DNA from: Crossiella sp. SN42
GTDB taxonomy: Bacteria; Actinomycetota; Actinomycetes; Mycobacteriales; Pseudonocardiaceae
Reading direction: 5' to 3'
Length of the DNA: 64,000 nt
Assembly (NCBI RefSeq): GCF_023897065.1
Contig: NZ_JAMHIV010000013.1
Span: 1 to 64,000, forward strand
The position numbers were made by a program, and so were the translations under genes. Shown in pieces: positions 18,829 through 27,917 of the stretch; within the stretch, counting starts at the first letter, position 1, and every line of letters begins with the position of its first letter. The notes beneath the pieces are model-generated. The model saw only the letters and a list, made by a program, of their open reading frames with translations. It was not told where the DNA came from and ran no database searches.

Positions 18829-20979
18829 TCAGTCAGCTCCTTCGGCCAGGTACACCGCGTCCAGCACCCGCACCCCGCGCGGCAGCACCGCCACCGGGTT
18901 GAGATCCACCTGCCCGCCCCAGCCCGCGACCAGCGCCGCCACCCGCACGACCAGGTCCACCAGAGCGTCCACATCGGACGGAGCCCGCCCGCGCACCCCG
19001 TGCAGCAGCGCGGCTCCCCGCAACTCGCCGAGCATCCGCCGCACCTCGGCCGCGTCCACCGGCAGCGGCGCGAGCACCACGTCGTCGAACACCTCAGCGA
19101 AGATCCCGCCCAGCCCCAACGCGAGCATCGGCCCACACGGCCCCGGCGCGACGCCCACCAGCATCTCCACCGCCCCGGTCACGAACTCCTCGACCAGCAC
19201 CGTCCCGCCGAGCCCGGCCAGGCGCTGGTACTCGGCGGCCGCGGTCTCGGGCGTGACGTCCAGGACGACGCCACCGGCCTCGGTCTTGTGCACCAGGTCG
19301 GGCACCACGGCTTTGAGGACCGCGCGCCCGCCGACCTCGTGCACGGCGGCGACGGCGTCCTCGGCGGAGGTCGCCAGACGGCCGGTCGGGACGGGGATGC
19401 CGTGGGCGCGGAGCAGGGCTTTGAACTCGGCTTCGCTGGTGCCGCTGGGAGGGGACGGGCCGCCGCCGGGGGCAGGATTTTCGCGCCGAGCAGCCGCGGC
19501 GACCGTGGCTGGTTCGGTGGGGGCTGCCGAGACGGTGGCTGGTTCGGTCCCGGCTGCCGCGGCCATCGCCGGTTCGGTCCGGGGCGCCGCGACCCTGGTC
19601 GGTTCCGCCCCGGCCGTCACCACCACCGCCGCCGCTGCCGCCACCGCGCGCCCCGGCGTCGTGTAGACCGGAATCCCCGCCCGCCGCAGCTCCGCACCGG
19701 CCCCCGGCGCCAGGTGCTCGGCCCCGGTCCGCGCGACCAGCACCACCTTCCCGGTCGCCCGCCGCACCCGCGCCAGCCCGTCCGCGATCCCGGCCACATC
19801 CGACCCGGTCAGCACGCAGAAACACGCCAGCACCACGTCCACCGCCGGATCCGCGGCCACCACGTCCAGGCACCGCTGGAACAGCTCCGGCCGGGCCATC
19901 ACCGCCGCCGTCACATCCACCGGGTTGTCCACCGACCCGTACGCCGGCACGACCTCCGCCAGCTCCGCGGTCGTGCGCGCGCTCAGCTCGGCCAGCCGCA
20001 ACCCGCGCTGCGCCAAGGCATCCGCGGCCAGGATGCCCGAGCCGCCCGAGGTCGTCACCACCGCCACCCGGTCACCACTGGCGCGGGTCCCGGCGGCGAA
20101 TGCCTCGCCCACGTCCAGTAGTTCGTCCACATCGGACACCCGGACGATCCCGTACCGGCGCAGCACCGCGTCGGTCACCCGGTCGTCGGTGGCCAGCGCC
20201 CCGGTGTGCGAGGCCACCGCCCGCGCGCCCGCCGCTGAGCTACCGGCTTTGAGCAGCGCCACCGGTTTGCCCGACTTGGCCAAGCGGCGCAACGAGTCCA
20301 CGTCGGCCAGTGACTCGACATAGCCCAGCAGGCCGGTGCACTCCGGTTCCTCGGCCAGGGTGGCCAGCACCTCCAGCGCGGTCAGCTCGGCCTCGTTGCC
20401 GGTGCTCACCGCCCAGCCCAGGCCGAGCCCGCGCTCGAAGGCCAGGCTCACCGCGCCAAACCCCAGCGCCCCGCTCTGGCTCACCAGGGCCAGCGACCCC
20501 GGCACCAGTCGCGTGGTCGGGGCATCGAACAGTGGGCTGAACGAGGTGACCTGCCCCGTCGCGACTCCGACCGACCCGATGCAGTTCGGTCCCAAGATCC
20601 GCAGGCCACCGGCTTTCGCCTGCGCCACCAGGGTTTCCTGACGGCGAGCACCTTCCTCGCCGGTCTCGGCGAAGCCGGAGGAGCACACGATCGCCGCCTG
20701 GACCCCGGCGGCCAGGCAGTCCTCGATCGCGGCGGGCACCCGGTCCGCGGCCACCAGGATCATCGCCAGGTCGACCGGGCCGGGGCAGGCGGCGACCGTG
20801 GGGTAGGCGGGCAGGCCGAACAGCTCGGTGTGCTTCGGGTGCACGGGCAGGATGCGGCCCTGGTAGCCGTAGCGGCGCAGGAACTGCACCGGGCGGCCGC
20901 CCAGCGCGCCGGGCCGTTCGCTGGCGCCGACCACGGCGACCGAGCGGGCCGACCACAGCGCGGACAGCGGGTTGCGCAT
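18829..20979 (-). CDS. NDP-forming acyl-CoA synthetase (fused alpha-beta)
   Basis: 716 aa. Order: CoA-binding Rossmann domain (SVAVVGASERPGALGG), succinyl-CoA-synthetase-like domain with the likely phosphohistidine in VASHTGALATDD, an Ala/Pro/Glu linker, and a C-terminal ATP-grasp domain (from EAEFKALLRAHGIPVPTGR). Such ligases interconvert acyl-CoA and ADP with acid, CoA and ATP. The linker at about residues 440-500 holds repeated TEPAxxAAA units, visible as direct repeats around 19480-19610. ATG shares one base with the upstream stop (TGATG). Second gene of the four-gene operon. Substrate unknown. Confidence 0.87.
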   Translation of the reverse strand: MRNPLSALWSARSVAVVGASERPGALGGRPVQFLRRYGYQGRILPVHPKHTELFGLPAYPTVAACPGPVDLAMILVAADRVPAAIEDCLAAGVQAAIVCSSGFAETGEEGARRQETLVAQAKAGGLRILGPNCIGSVGVATGQVTSFSPLFDAPTTRLVPGSLALVSQSGALGFGAVSLAFERGLGLGWAVSTGNEAELTALEVLATLAEEPECTGLLGYVESLADVDSLRRLAKSGKPVALLKAGSSAAGARAVASHTGALATDDRVTDAVLRRYGIVRVSDVDELLDVGEAFAAGTRASGDRVAVVTTSGGSGILAADALAQRGLRLAELSARTTAELAEVVPAYGSVDNPVDVTAAVMARPELFQRCLDVVAADPAVDVVLACFCVLTGSDVAGIADGLARVRRATGKVVLVARTGAEHLAPGAGAELRRAGIPVYTTPGRAVAAAAAVVVTAGAEPTRVAAPRTEPAMAAAAGTEPATVSAAPTEPATVAAAARRENPAPGGGPSPPSGTSEAEFKALLRAHGIPVPTGRLATSAEDAVAAVHEVGGRAVLKAVVPDLVHKTEAGGVVLDVTPETAAAEYQRLAGLGGTVLVEEFVTGAVEMLVGVAPGPCGPMLALGLGGIFAEVFDDVVLAPLPVDAAEVRRMLGELRGAALLHGVRGRAPSDVDALVDLVVRVAALVAGWGGQVDLNPVAVLPRGVRVLDAVYLAEGAD

Positions 20980-23330
20980 CACGGGCCGTCCGGGGTCCAG
21001 CGGGCGTGCTGGGTGCCCTGCGGGCCTTCGCGCACCAGGTCCAGGCGGGGTCGCGGGCCGTCGCTCCGGCCGGTCTGCGGCCTGCGGCGGCCGGCCCGGA
21101 ACGGCAGCGGCCAGTCCGCGGCAGGCCCGACGTAGTCCTGTTCGGCTGCCGCGTGCAGTGTCCACTGTGGATCGTAGAGGTGCACGCGGCCCAGCGCGCA
21201 CAGGTCGGCGCGGCCGGCCAGCAGGATCGAGTTGACGTCGTCGGCGGAGGAGATCGCGCCGACCGCGATCACCGCGATGCCATGCTTGCGGCCGACCTCG
21301 TTGCGGATGCGGTCGGCGAACGGGGTCTGGAAGCTGCGGCCGTAGGCGGGTTGCTCGGTGGAGACGACCTGGCCGGTGGAGACGTCGATGCCGGCCGCGC
21401 CGTGCCGGGCGAAGGCGTCCGCGATGAGCAGCGCCTCCTCGATGTCCACGCCGCCGTCGGCCCAGTCGGTGGCCGAGATGCGCACCGTCATCGGCCGTTC
21501 CACCGGCCAGGCCGCGCGCACCGCGTCGAAGACTTCGAGGGGGAAGCGCAGCCGGTTCTCCAGACTGCCGCCGTAGTCGTCGGTGCGCTGGTTGGTCAGC
21601 GGGGACAGGAAGGAGGAGAGCAGGTAGCCGTGCGCGCAGTGCAGTTCCAGCAGGTCAAAACCGGCTCTGGCGGCCGAGCGGGCGGCGTCGGCGAACTGTT
21701 CCCTGATCAGCATCAGCTCGGCGCGGTCCAGCTCGCGCGGCACCTGGTTGCCGGGCGCGTACGGCAGCGCGGAAGGACCGCAGACCGGCCAGTTGCCCTC
21801 GGGCAGCGGCTGGTCCATCCCCTCCCACATCAGCCTGGTGGAGCCCTTGCGGCCAGAGTGTCCTATTTGGACGCCGATCCGGGCGGTGCTGTTGGCGTGC
21901 ACGAAGTCCACCACCCGCCGCCACCCGGCCTCGTGCTCCGGGCGGTACAAGCCAGCGCAGCCGGGCGTGATCCGGCCGGAGGCGGAGACGCACACCATCT
22001 CGGTCATCACCAGCCCGGCGCCGCCGAGTGCCTTGCCGCCCAGGTGCACCAGGTGGAAGTCGTTCGGGGTGCCGTCGACCGCGGAGTAGGTGTCCATGGG
22101 GGAGACCACGATCCGGTTCTTCAGCGCCAGCCCGCCGAGCCGGAACGGCTGGAACATCGGCGGCCGGACCTCGCCGCCGCCGGCGAACCAGGCGTCCGCC
22201 CCGGCCACGAACTCCGGGTCGCGCAGCCGCAGGTTGTCGTAGGTGACCCGGCGGCTGCGGGTGAGGATGTTGAAGGCGAACTGGGCCGGCTCCTGGTGGG
22301 TGTAGCAGCCCAGGTTCTCGAACCACTCCAGGCTGGCCTGCGCGGCCCGCTGGGTGGAGAGCACCACCGGCCGCCGCTCCGCCTCGTAGGCGGTCAGCGC
22401 CGAGTCCACTGTGGACTCCTCGTGCAGGCAGGCGGCCAGCGCGAGCGCGTCCTCCATGGCCAGCTTGGTGCCGGAGCCGATGGAGAAGTGCGCGGTGTGC
22501 GCGGCGTCGCCGAGCAGCACGATGTTGCCGTTGCGCCAGGTCTGGTTGCGCACGGTGCCGAAGGTGACCCAGCGGGAGTTGTTGGCGTAGAGCTCGTGCC
22601 CGTCCAGCACGTGCGCGAACATCTCGCGCAGCTGGGCGATCGAGCCCTCGTCGCTCTCCCCTGGCGCCAGGCCCTCGCGGTGGTGCTCGGCGAAACCGGC
22701 CCGCTGCCACACGTCCTCGTGCATCTCCACGATGAACGTGCTGCCCTTGGCGTCATAGGGATAGCCGTGGATCTGCATCACCCCGTGCGGGGTGTCCTCC
22801 ACGTGGAACAGGAAGGCGGGGAACACCAGGTCGGTGCCCAGCCACATGTACCGGCAGCGCCGGGACTCCACGGTCGGCTGGAACACCTCGGCGTAGCGGG
22901 CGCGCACCGCGGAGTTCACCCCGTCCGCGGCGATCACCAGATCGTGCGTGGCGGCCAGCTCGGCCACATCCGGCGCGGGGGTGGACAGGTGCAGGCGCAC
23001 GCCGACCTCGGCGCAGCGCTGGTGCAGCACCTGCAACAGCCGACGGCGGCTCATCGCGGCGAACCCGTGCCCGCCAGAGGTGATCACCTGGCCGCGGTAG
23101 TGCACGTCGATGTCGTCCCAGCGCGCGAACTCCCGCTGCATGGCCTGGTGGATCACCGGGTCGGCGTGCTCGATGCCGCCGAGGGTCTCATCGGAGAACA
23201 CCACGCCGAAGCCGAAGGTGTCATCGGCGGCGTTGCGCTCCCACACGGTGATGTCGTGCTGTCCTAGCTGACGGGCGAGCGCGGCGAAGTAGAGCCCGCC
23301 TGGCCCACCACCGATAACCGCGATTCGCAC
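20979..23330 (-). CDS. Bifunctional FAD monooxygenase/old-yellow-enzyme reductase, anthraniloyl-CoA (or salicylyl-CoA) type
   Basis: 783 aa. Residues 1-375 are a class A flavin monooxygenase: IAVIGGGPGGLYFAALARQ, LVIAADGVNSAVR and VLLGDAAHTAHFSIGSG. From about residue 390 an old-yellow-enzyme barrel follows: LKNRIVVSPMDTYS, LLELHCAHGYLLSSFLSP and DDYGGSLENR. This fusion is the hallmark of 2-aminobenzoyl-CoA monooxygenase/reductase, which oxygenates and then reduces anthraniloyl-CoA, and of proteins annotated as salicylyl-CoA 5-hydroxylase. Nearby kynureninase, RidA and CoA ligase favour anthraniloyl-CoA. GTG 23330 is supported by TTGACG-18-TACCCT placed 6 nt upstream. First gene of the operon. 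Confidence 0.85.
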   Translation of the reverse strand: MRIAVIGGGPGGLYFAALARQLGQHDITVWERNAADDTFGFGVVFSDETLGGIEHADPVIHQAMQREFARWDDIDVHYRGQVITSGGHGFAAMSRRRLLQVLHQRCAEVGVRLHLSTPAPDVAELAATHDLVIAADGVNSAVRARYAEVFQPTVESRRCRYMWLGTDLVFPAFLFHVEDTPHGVMQIHGYPYDAKGSTFIVEMHEDVWQRAGFAEHHREGLAPGESDEGSIAQLREMFAHVLDGHELYANNSRWVTFGTVRNQTWRNGNIVLLGDAAHTAHFSIGSGTKLAMEDALALAACLHEESTVDSALTAYEAERRPVVLSTQRAAQASLEWFENLGCYTHQEPAQFAFNILTRSRRVTYDNLRLRDPEFVAGADAWFAGGGEVRPPMFQPFRLGGLALKNRIVVSPMDTYSAVDGTPNDFHLVHLGGKALGGAGLVMTEMVCVSASGRITPGCAGLYRPEHEAGWRRVVDFVHANSTARIGVQIGHSGRKGSTRLMWEGMDQPLPEGNWPVCGPSALPYAPGNQVPRELDRAELMLIREQFADAARSAARAGFDLLELHCAHGYLLSSFLSPLTNQRTDDYGGSLENRLRFPLEVFDAVRAAWPVERPMTVRISATDWADGGVDIEEALLIADAFARHGAAGIDVSTGQVVSTEQPAYGRSFQTPFADRIRNEVGRKHGIAVIAVGAISSADDVNSILLAGRADLCALGRVHLYDPQWTLHAAAEQDYVGPAADWPLPFRAGRRRPQTGRSDGPRPRLDLVREGPQGTQHARWTPDGP

Positions 23331-23366
23331 CCGGCCAGGGTATGCTGCAATCCTGACGACCGTCAA
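23331..23366 (-). promoter_or_regulatory. Leaderless promoter of the monooxygenase operon, overlapped by the operator
   Basis: Minus strand: -35 TTGACG (23361-23366), 18 bp, -10 TACCCT (23337-23342), then 6 nt to GTG 23330. The -35 lies inside the operator TGACGACCGTCAA (23354-23366). The same spacing recurs at 29319-29354. Confidence 0.65.
23354..23366. promoter_or_regulatory. Operator 1 of the putative PaaX-like regulon
   Basis: TGACGACCGTCAA, with arms TGACG and CGTCA around AC. It lies between the divergent monooxygenase operon and the SDR gene. Near-identical copies occur at 26202 and 29342. Confidence 0.65.
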
Positions 23367-23386
23367 CAGAACGAAATGAGGCCGGG

Positions 23387-24148
23387 ATGCGTTTCGCTCA
23401 TCGGACGGTGGTGGTGACCGGCGGCGCCGGTGGGCTGGGCCGCGCGGTGTGCGCGGGGTTCGCCGCCGAGGGCGCCGCGGTCGCGGTGCTGGACCTGGCC
23501 GGTGCGGACGAGGTCGCGGCCGAGCTGACCGCGGGCGGCGCGGTGGCCGCCGGGTTCACCGTGGACGTCCGCGAGCGGGACCAGGTGGCCGGGGCGATGG
23601 CCGCGGTGCACCGGGAGCTGGACGGCCCGCACGTGCTCGTCGCGCTGGCCGGCGGCTCCCTCGGCACGCCACGGGACCTGGCCGACATCGAGCCTGCGCA
23701 CCTGGACCTGGTGGTCGACGTGAACCTCAAGGGCACCTTCTACTGCTGCCAGGCCGCGCTGCCCTACCTCGCCGCGGCGGGCGACGGCGCGATCGTCACC
23801 ACCTCCTCCATCGGCGGCCGCCAGCCCAGCCCGGTCACCGGCGTGCCCTACGCCGCCAGCAAGGCCGCCCTGGTCGGCCTGACCAAGCGGCTGGCCAAGG
23901 AGGCCGGTCCGGACGGCGTGCGGGTGAACGCGATCGCGCCCGGCCTGTTCCTCACCGACCGGTTGCAGGGCATGTTCGACAACCTCAGCCAGGCCGAGCG
24001 TGATGAGGTGCTGGACGCGATCCCGTTGCGCCGCATGCCAGAGCTGCGCGAGGCGGTGGACCCGATCCTGTTCCTGGCCTCGGCGCAGGCCTCCTACATC
24101 ACCGGGGTGGTGCTGGACGTCAACGGCGGCCGGTTCATGCCTCTGTGA
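23387..24148 (+). CDS. Short-chain dehydrogenase/reductase (FabG-like)
   Basis: 253 aa. Classical SDR: cofactor site TGGAGGLG near residue 12, a LAGG motif replacing NNAG, catalytic Ser in TTSSIGG and YAASK (Tyr/Lys). The segment YITGVVLDVNGGRFMP is typical of 3-oxoacyl/3-hydroxyacyl dehydrogenases. ATG 23387 follows GAGG. It is divergent from the monooxygenase across operator 1, which suggests a role in the same pathway, for example oxidoreduction of a ring or chain hydroxyl at the CoA-thioester level. Converges on, and overlaps by 14 bp, the DUF952 gene. Confidence 0.85.
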   Translation: MRFAHRTVVVTGGAGGLGRAVCAGFAAEGAAVAVLDLAGADEVAAELTAGGAVAAGFTVDVRERDQVAGAMAAVHRELDGPHVLVALAGGSLGTPRDLADIEPAHLDLVVDVNLKGTFYCCQAALPYLAAAGDGAIVTTSSIGGRQPSPVTGVPYAASKAALVGLTKRLAKEAGPDGVRVNAIAPGLFLTDRLQGMFDNLSQAERDEVLDAIPLRRMPELREAVDPILFLASAQASYITGVVLDVNGGRFMPL

Positions 24149-24518
24149 GGTTGCGCGTCACCGGCCAGCGGCGCAGGGCGGCGGGGAGCTCGAAGCCGTG
24201 TGGCTGCTCGGGGAAGTCGTGCACCGCGACCACCGCGCTGACCGGGATGGTGCCGAAGACGTGCGGGAACCACGGCGCGGCCGGGTTGTCCGGATCGCTG
24301 GAGGCGCGTTCCCACACCAGGTCCACGTCCAGCAGGTCCGGGTCGATCACCAGCAGCACCAGGTCGTCCCGGCCGCGGAAGAGCCGGTTCGCCGGCAGGT
24401 GCACCAGACCGAAGTCCGAGCAGTGCACAAAACCCTCGGCGGCGTACCCGGCCGGCTCGTGGCGGCCGGTTTCCTGAGCGGTGGCCCACTCGGCGCGGGA
24501 GCAGATGTGCAGGATCAC
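24135..24518 (-). CDS. DUF952 family protein
   Basis: 127 aa. The opening ILHICSRAEWATAQETG, then GFVHCSDF and the PHVFGTIP block, are characteristic of DUF952, a small family of unknown function. Its GTG start overlaps the stop of the CoA ligase gene (GTGA, 24515-24518), so it is translationally coupled to it. Whether it serves the catabolic pathway is unknown. Confidence 0.8.
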   Translation of the reverse strand: MILHICSRAEWATAQETGRHEPAGYAAEGFVHCSDFGLVHLPANRLFRGRDDLVLLVIDPDLLDVDLVWERASSDPDNPAAPWFPHVFGTIPVSAVVAVHDFPEQPHGFELPAALRRWPVTRNLTEA

Positions 24519-26152
24519 CCGCCGATGATCCCAGAGTCCTGGGCGGCACGTTCGCGGAGCCGGAAACGTTGCAGCTTGCCGGTGGTGGTGCGGGGCAGCT
24601 CGGGCAGGAACTCGATCACCCTGGGGTACTTGTACGGCGCGATCACGCTCTTCACGAACTCCTGCAGCTCGGCGACCTTGGCCGCGTCCCCGGTCACGCC
24701 GGGGGTGAGCACCACGTAGGCGTGCACCACCATGCCGCGCTGCTCATCCGGCGCGCCGACCACCCCGCACTCCACCACCTCGGCGTGGCTGAGCAGCGCG
24801 TTCTCCACCTCCGGCCCGGCGATGTTGTAGCCGGAGGAGATGATCATGTCGTCGGTGCGGGCCTGGTACCAGAAGTAGCCGTCGGCATCGCGCAGGTAGG
24901 CGTCGCCGGTGAGGTTCCAGCCGTCCTGGACGTAGCTGAGCTGCCGCTCGTCGTCGAGGTAGCGGCAGCCGGTCGGCCCGCGCACGGCCAGCCGTCCGAC
25001 CTCGCCGTCGGGCAGCGGCTTGCCGTCCTCATCCAGGATCTCCGCGCGGAAGCCGGGCACGGGTTTGCCGGTGGCGCCGGGCCGGATCTGCTCGTCGGCG
25101 GCGGAGATGAAGATGTGCAGCAGTTCGGTCGCGCCGATGCCCTCGATGATCCGCAGCCCGGTGCTGCGCTGGAACTCGTGCCACACCGCGCTGGGCAGCG
25201 CCTCCCCGGCCGAGACGCACCGCCGCAGCCCGCGTAATCGGTCCGCGTGCCCGGCGGCCAGGATGGCCCGGTAGGCGGTGGGCGCGGTGAACAGCACGGT
25301 CACCCCGTGCTCGCGCACCGCCTCGGCGAGCTGGGCGGGGGTGGCCCGTTCTAGCAGCAGGGTGGCCGCGCCGACGTGCAGCGGGAAGACCACCAGGCCG
25401 CCGAGGCCGAAGGTGAAGCCCAGCGGGGGAGTGCCGGTGAAGACGTCCTCGGCGGTGGGACGCAGCACGTGCCGGGCGAAGGTGTCGGAGTTGGCCAGCA
25501 CGTCCCGGTGGAAGTGCAGGGTGGCCTTGGGGCGGCCGGTGGTGCCCGAGGTGAAGGCCAGCAGCGCCACATCGTCCGCCGCGGTCGGCACCGGCTCGAA
25601 GTCCACGGGCTTGGCCGCCGCCCGCGCGGTGAGGTCGTCCGGGCTGTCGCCGCCGTAGCTGACCGCCGGGATGTCCGCCTCCGCCAGCGCGTCCAGGAAC
25701 CGGTTGTCGCACAGCGCGATCGCCGGCTTGGCGATCTCGGCGAGGGTGCGCAGTTCGCCCGCGCGCAGCAGCGGCATGGTGGTCACCGCGACCCCGCCCG
25801 CGCGCAGCACCGCGAACCAGCAGGCCACCAGCCACGGGTTGTTGGGGCCGCGCAGCAGCACCCGGTTGCCCGGCACCAGTCCCAGGTCCTCCACCAGCAC
25901 CCTGGCCACCTGGTTCGCCCGGTCCCGCAGCTGCCCGTAGGTCCAGGTCTCGCCGCCGGGGGTGAGCAGGCACGGCCGGTCCGCGCCATGCCGGGCGATG
26001 GTGTCCTCCAGCAGGGCGACCGCGCAGTTCAGGCGGTCCGGGTAGACCAGCTCGGTCAGGGTGAACTCCAGCTCCGGCCACTGTTCGCGCGGCGGCAGGT
26101 GGTCGCGGCAGAACGTGTCGACGTGTGCTGAGCGGGACAGATCCACTGGCAC
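24515..26152 (-). CDS. Benzoate/2-aminobenzoate-CoA ligase family enzyme
   Basis: 545 aa. The N-terminus (VDTFCRDHLPPREQWPEL) and the P-loop LLAFTSGTTGRPKATLHFHR match the benzoate/anthranilate-CoA ligase group rather than fatty-acyl ligases. The hinge is DDMIISSGYNIAGPEVE and the catalytic Lys lies in LPRTTTGKLQRF. It would form an aromatic acyl-CoA, here most plausibly anthraniloyl-CoA, feeding the monooxygenase/reductase. GTG 26152 has AGG-type RBS. Divergent from the PaaX-like regulator across operator 2. The exact aromatic acid is inferred from neighbours. Confidence 0.83.
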   Translation of the reverse strand: MPVDLSRSAHVDTFCRDHLPPREQWPELEFTLTELVYPDRLNCAVALLEDTIARHGADRPCLLTPGGETWTYGQLRDRANQVARVLVEDLGLVPGNRVLLRGPNNPWLVACWFAVLRAGGVAVTTMPLLRAGELRTLAEIAKPAIALCDNRFLDALAEADIPAVSYGGDSPDDLTARAAAKPVDFEPVPTAADDVALLAFTSGTTGRPKATLHFHRDVLANSDTFARHVLRPTAEDVFTGTPPLGFTFGLGGLVVFPLHVGAATLLLERATPAQLAEAVREHGVTVLFTAPTAYRAILAAGHADRLRGLRRCVSAGEALPSAVWHEFQRSTGLRIIEGIGATELLHIFISAADEQIRPGATGKPVPGFRAEILDEDGKPLPDGEVGRLAVRGPTGCRYLDDERQLSYVQDGWNLTGDAYLRDADGYFWYQARTDDMIISSGYNIAGPEVENALLSHAEVVECGVVGAPDEQRGMVVHAYVVLTPGVTGDAAKVAELQEFVKSVIAPYKYPRVIEFLPELPRTTTGKLQRFRLRERAAQDSGIIGG

Positions 26153-26184
26153 GCACCTCGTCTCGGCGTCGGCGGGCTGCCCGG

Positions 26185-26214
26185 CCAGTATTCACCGTTC
26201 ATGACGACAGTCAA
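26185..26214 (-). promoter_or_regulatory. Promoter of the CoA ligase gene, overlapped by operator 2
   Basis: Minus strand TTGACT (26209-26214), 18 bp, TACTGG (26185-26190). This is the same TTGAC/operator geometry as the monooxygenase and SDR promoters, but here followed by a leader of about 30 nt. Confidence 0.5.
26202..26214. promoter_or_regulatory. Operator 2 of the putative PaaX-like regulon
   Basis: TGACGACAGTCAA, one mismatch from the copies at 23354 and 29342. CGACATACG follows 5 nt later; operator 3 has CGACATATG at the same distance, so the conserved unit may extend to about 27 bp. Confidence 0.65.
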
Positions 26215-26251
26215 TAGGCCGACATACGCATCGACACGATATCGTTTGCTG

Positions 26252-27112
26252 GTGACCACCCTGGTTGACCTGTCCGAAGTGGACGGGGGAGCGGCGGACG
26301 CGCAGTCCGCGCAACCCCGGCAGCTGATCGTCACCGTGTACGGCCTGTACGCCCGCGAGGTCGGCGGCTGGCTGTCGGTGGCCGCCCTGATCCGCCTGCT
26401 GGGCGAGCTGGGCGTGGACGAACCGGCGGTCCGCTCCTCCATCTCCCGCCTCAAGCGCCGCGGCATCCTGGACGCCTCCCGGGTCGGCGGCGCGGCCGGT
26501 TACGCCCTCTCCGAGCAGGCCAGACTCATCCTCCGCGAGGGCGACCACCGCATCTTCGAGCGCCCCCGCCCCACCCTGGCCGACGGCTGGGTGCTGGCGG
26601 TCTTCTCCGTCCCGGAGTCCGAACGCCAGAAGCGCCACACCCTGCGCTCCCAGCTCACCCGCCTGGGCTTCGGCAACACCGCCCCCGGTGTCTGGATCGC
26701 CCCCGCCCACCTGCAAGCGGAGACCGCCGAGGTCCTCACCCGCCTCGGCCTGTCCGCCTACGTCGACCTCTTCCGCGCCGACCACCTGGGCTTCGCCACC
26801 CTGCGGGACAAGGTCGCCACCTGGTGGGACCTCCCCGCCCTGCAAGCCCTCTACACCGAGTTCCTCACCGCCCACGGCCCCCTGGCCGCCCGCTGGCGCC
26901 GCCGCCGCACAGTCCCGCCGGCCGAGGCCTTCACTGACTACGTCCGCCTGCTCACCGCCTGGCGCCGCCTCCCCTACCTGGATCCGGGCCTGCCCGCCGA
27001 ACTCCTCCCCACCGACTGGCCCGGCACCGAGGCAGCCGACCTGTTCGCCACCCTGCAAGCCAAACTGGCCCCAGCAGCCCACGAACACGCCCAGTCCCGC
27101 CTCAGCCGCTGA
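26252..27112 (+). CDS. PaaX-family transcriptional regulator
   Basis: 286 aa from GTG 26252; the frame is also open from ATG 26201. The winged-helix part (LIVTVYGLYAREVGGWLSV through VRSSISRLKRRGILDASRV) and the C-terminal domain (GWVLAVFSVPESERQKRH, APGVWIAPAHL) follow the PaaX pattern. PaaX represses aromatic-CoA catabolism and is released by an aryl-CoA thioester. GTG is preferred because -10-like TATCGT (26240-26245) ends 6 nt before it and operator 2 would otherwise lie inside the coding region. Likely controls all three divergent promoters and itself. The ligand here might be anthraniloyl-CoA (inference). Confidence 0.85.
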   Translation: MTTLVDLSEVDGGAADAQSAQPRQLIVTVYGLYAREVGGWLSVAALIRLLGELGVDEPAVRSSISRLKRRGILDASRVGGAAGYALSEQARLILREGDHRIFERPRPTLADGWVLAVFSVPESERQKRHTLRSQLTRLGFGNTAPGVWIAPAHLQAETAEVLTRLGLSAYVDLFRADHLGFATLRDKVATWWDLPALQALYTEFLTAHGPLAARWRRRRTVPPAEAFTDYVRLLTAWRRLPYLDPGLPAELLPTDWPGTEAADLFATLQAKLAPAAHEHAQSRLSR

Positions 27113-27131
27113 CCGCCCACGAGGCCCGCGC

Positions 27132-27674
27132 TCAGTGCCCGGTCACGCCATCCGTCCGCTCCCGTAACAGGTCCGCGTGCCCGCAGTGCCGCGCATACTC
27201 CGCGATCATGTGCACCAGCACCCGCCGCAAGACCAACGGCCGCCCGGTAGCCAGGTGCACCCCGGTGTCGTCCAACGCATGCGCCGCCACGATCTCCCGG
27301 GACACCGCCACCTCCGCCCGCCACTGCGCGAACGCCTCGTCCACATCCCCGTCCAGGCAATCGAAGTCCTGACTGGGCTCCTCATCCGAGTAGTGCAGGT
27401 GCGGCACCTCCCGCCCCGCGAACTGCATCTGGAACCACCACCGCTCCGCTCCCGCCAGGTGTCGCAGAATCCCGTGCAGGGTCAGCGACGAGGGCGGAAT
27501 CTGGGCGTGCGAAAGGGCTTCCGGTCGGACGCCCCGGCATTTCAGCTCGAAGGTGGCGCGGTGCCAGTCGAGATAGGCGGTGAGGATCTCGCGTTCGGAA
27601 CCGTCGAGTGGGAGTGGGGCGCGGGGGTCGTCGGGCCAGTTGGGGGAGACGTGCGCGGGCTGGGTGAGTGCCAT
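27132..27674 (-). CDS. DinB/DUF664 family protein
   Basis: 180 aa from ATG 27674. The four-helix DinB fold is recognisable from LTAYLDWHRATFELKCRGV, SLTLHGILRHLAGAERWWF and VLVHMIAEYARHCGHADLLR. The His residues at these positions form the usual metal site. Members act as metal-dependent thiol transferases or are uncharacterised. It converges on the paaX-like gene and is probably not part of the pathway. Confidence 0.85.
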   Translation of the reverse strand: MALTQPAHVSPNWPDDPRAPLPLDGSEREILTAYLDWHRATFELKCRGVRPEALSHAQIPPSSLTLHGILRHLAGAERWWFQMQFAGREVPHLHYSDEEPSQDFDCLDGDVDEAFAQWRAEVAVSREIVAAHALDDTGVHLATGRPLVLRRVLVHMIAEYARHCGHADLLRERTDGVTGH

Positions 27675-27733
27675 GCCCAGGAGCGTGCCACGCCCCACTG
27701 ACACCGGCCGCCCAGCGAACTCGCGTCCGCGAC

Positions 27734-27900
27734 GCGACCGAAACGCAGGGGCAAGGCCCGCAAACGCTGTCTCAACGGCGACCATCGGGCGAGGCGCGGG
27801 CACGCACGTCCCAACAGCGACCGCAGGGCAAAGCCCGCGAACCCATGCCCCAACCGCGACCGCACGGGCGAAGCCCGGCGAACCAGCAGCCGGTGTGGCT
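27734..27900. repeat. Four imperfect tandem units of about 35-42 bp, each with a small hairpin
   Basis: Units begin with GCGACC and recur about every 38 bp. Each contains a short palindrome such as GGGCAAGGCCC, GGGCAAAGCCC or CGGGCGAAGCCCG. The array lies between the DinB gene and the large palindrome at 27918. No coding function is apparent on either strand. Confidence 0.6.
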
Positions 27901-27917
27901 TTTCAAACGTCCACCGA

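Noticed and set aside
20979-23330. Simple salicylate pathway as the sole role of the fusion enzyme
   Set aside because: Not excluded, but no gentisate dioxygenase or salicylate-specific gene is nearby, whereas anthranilate-forming and enamine-processing genes are.
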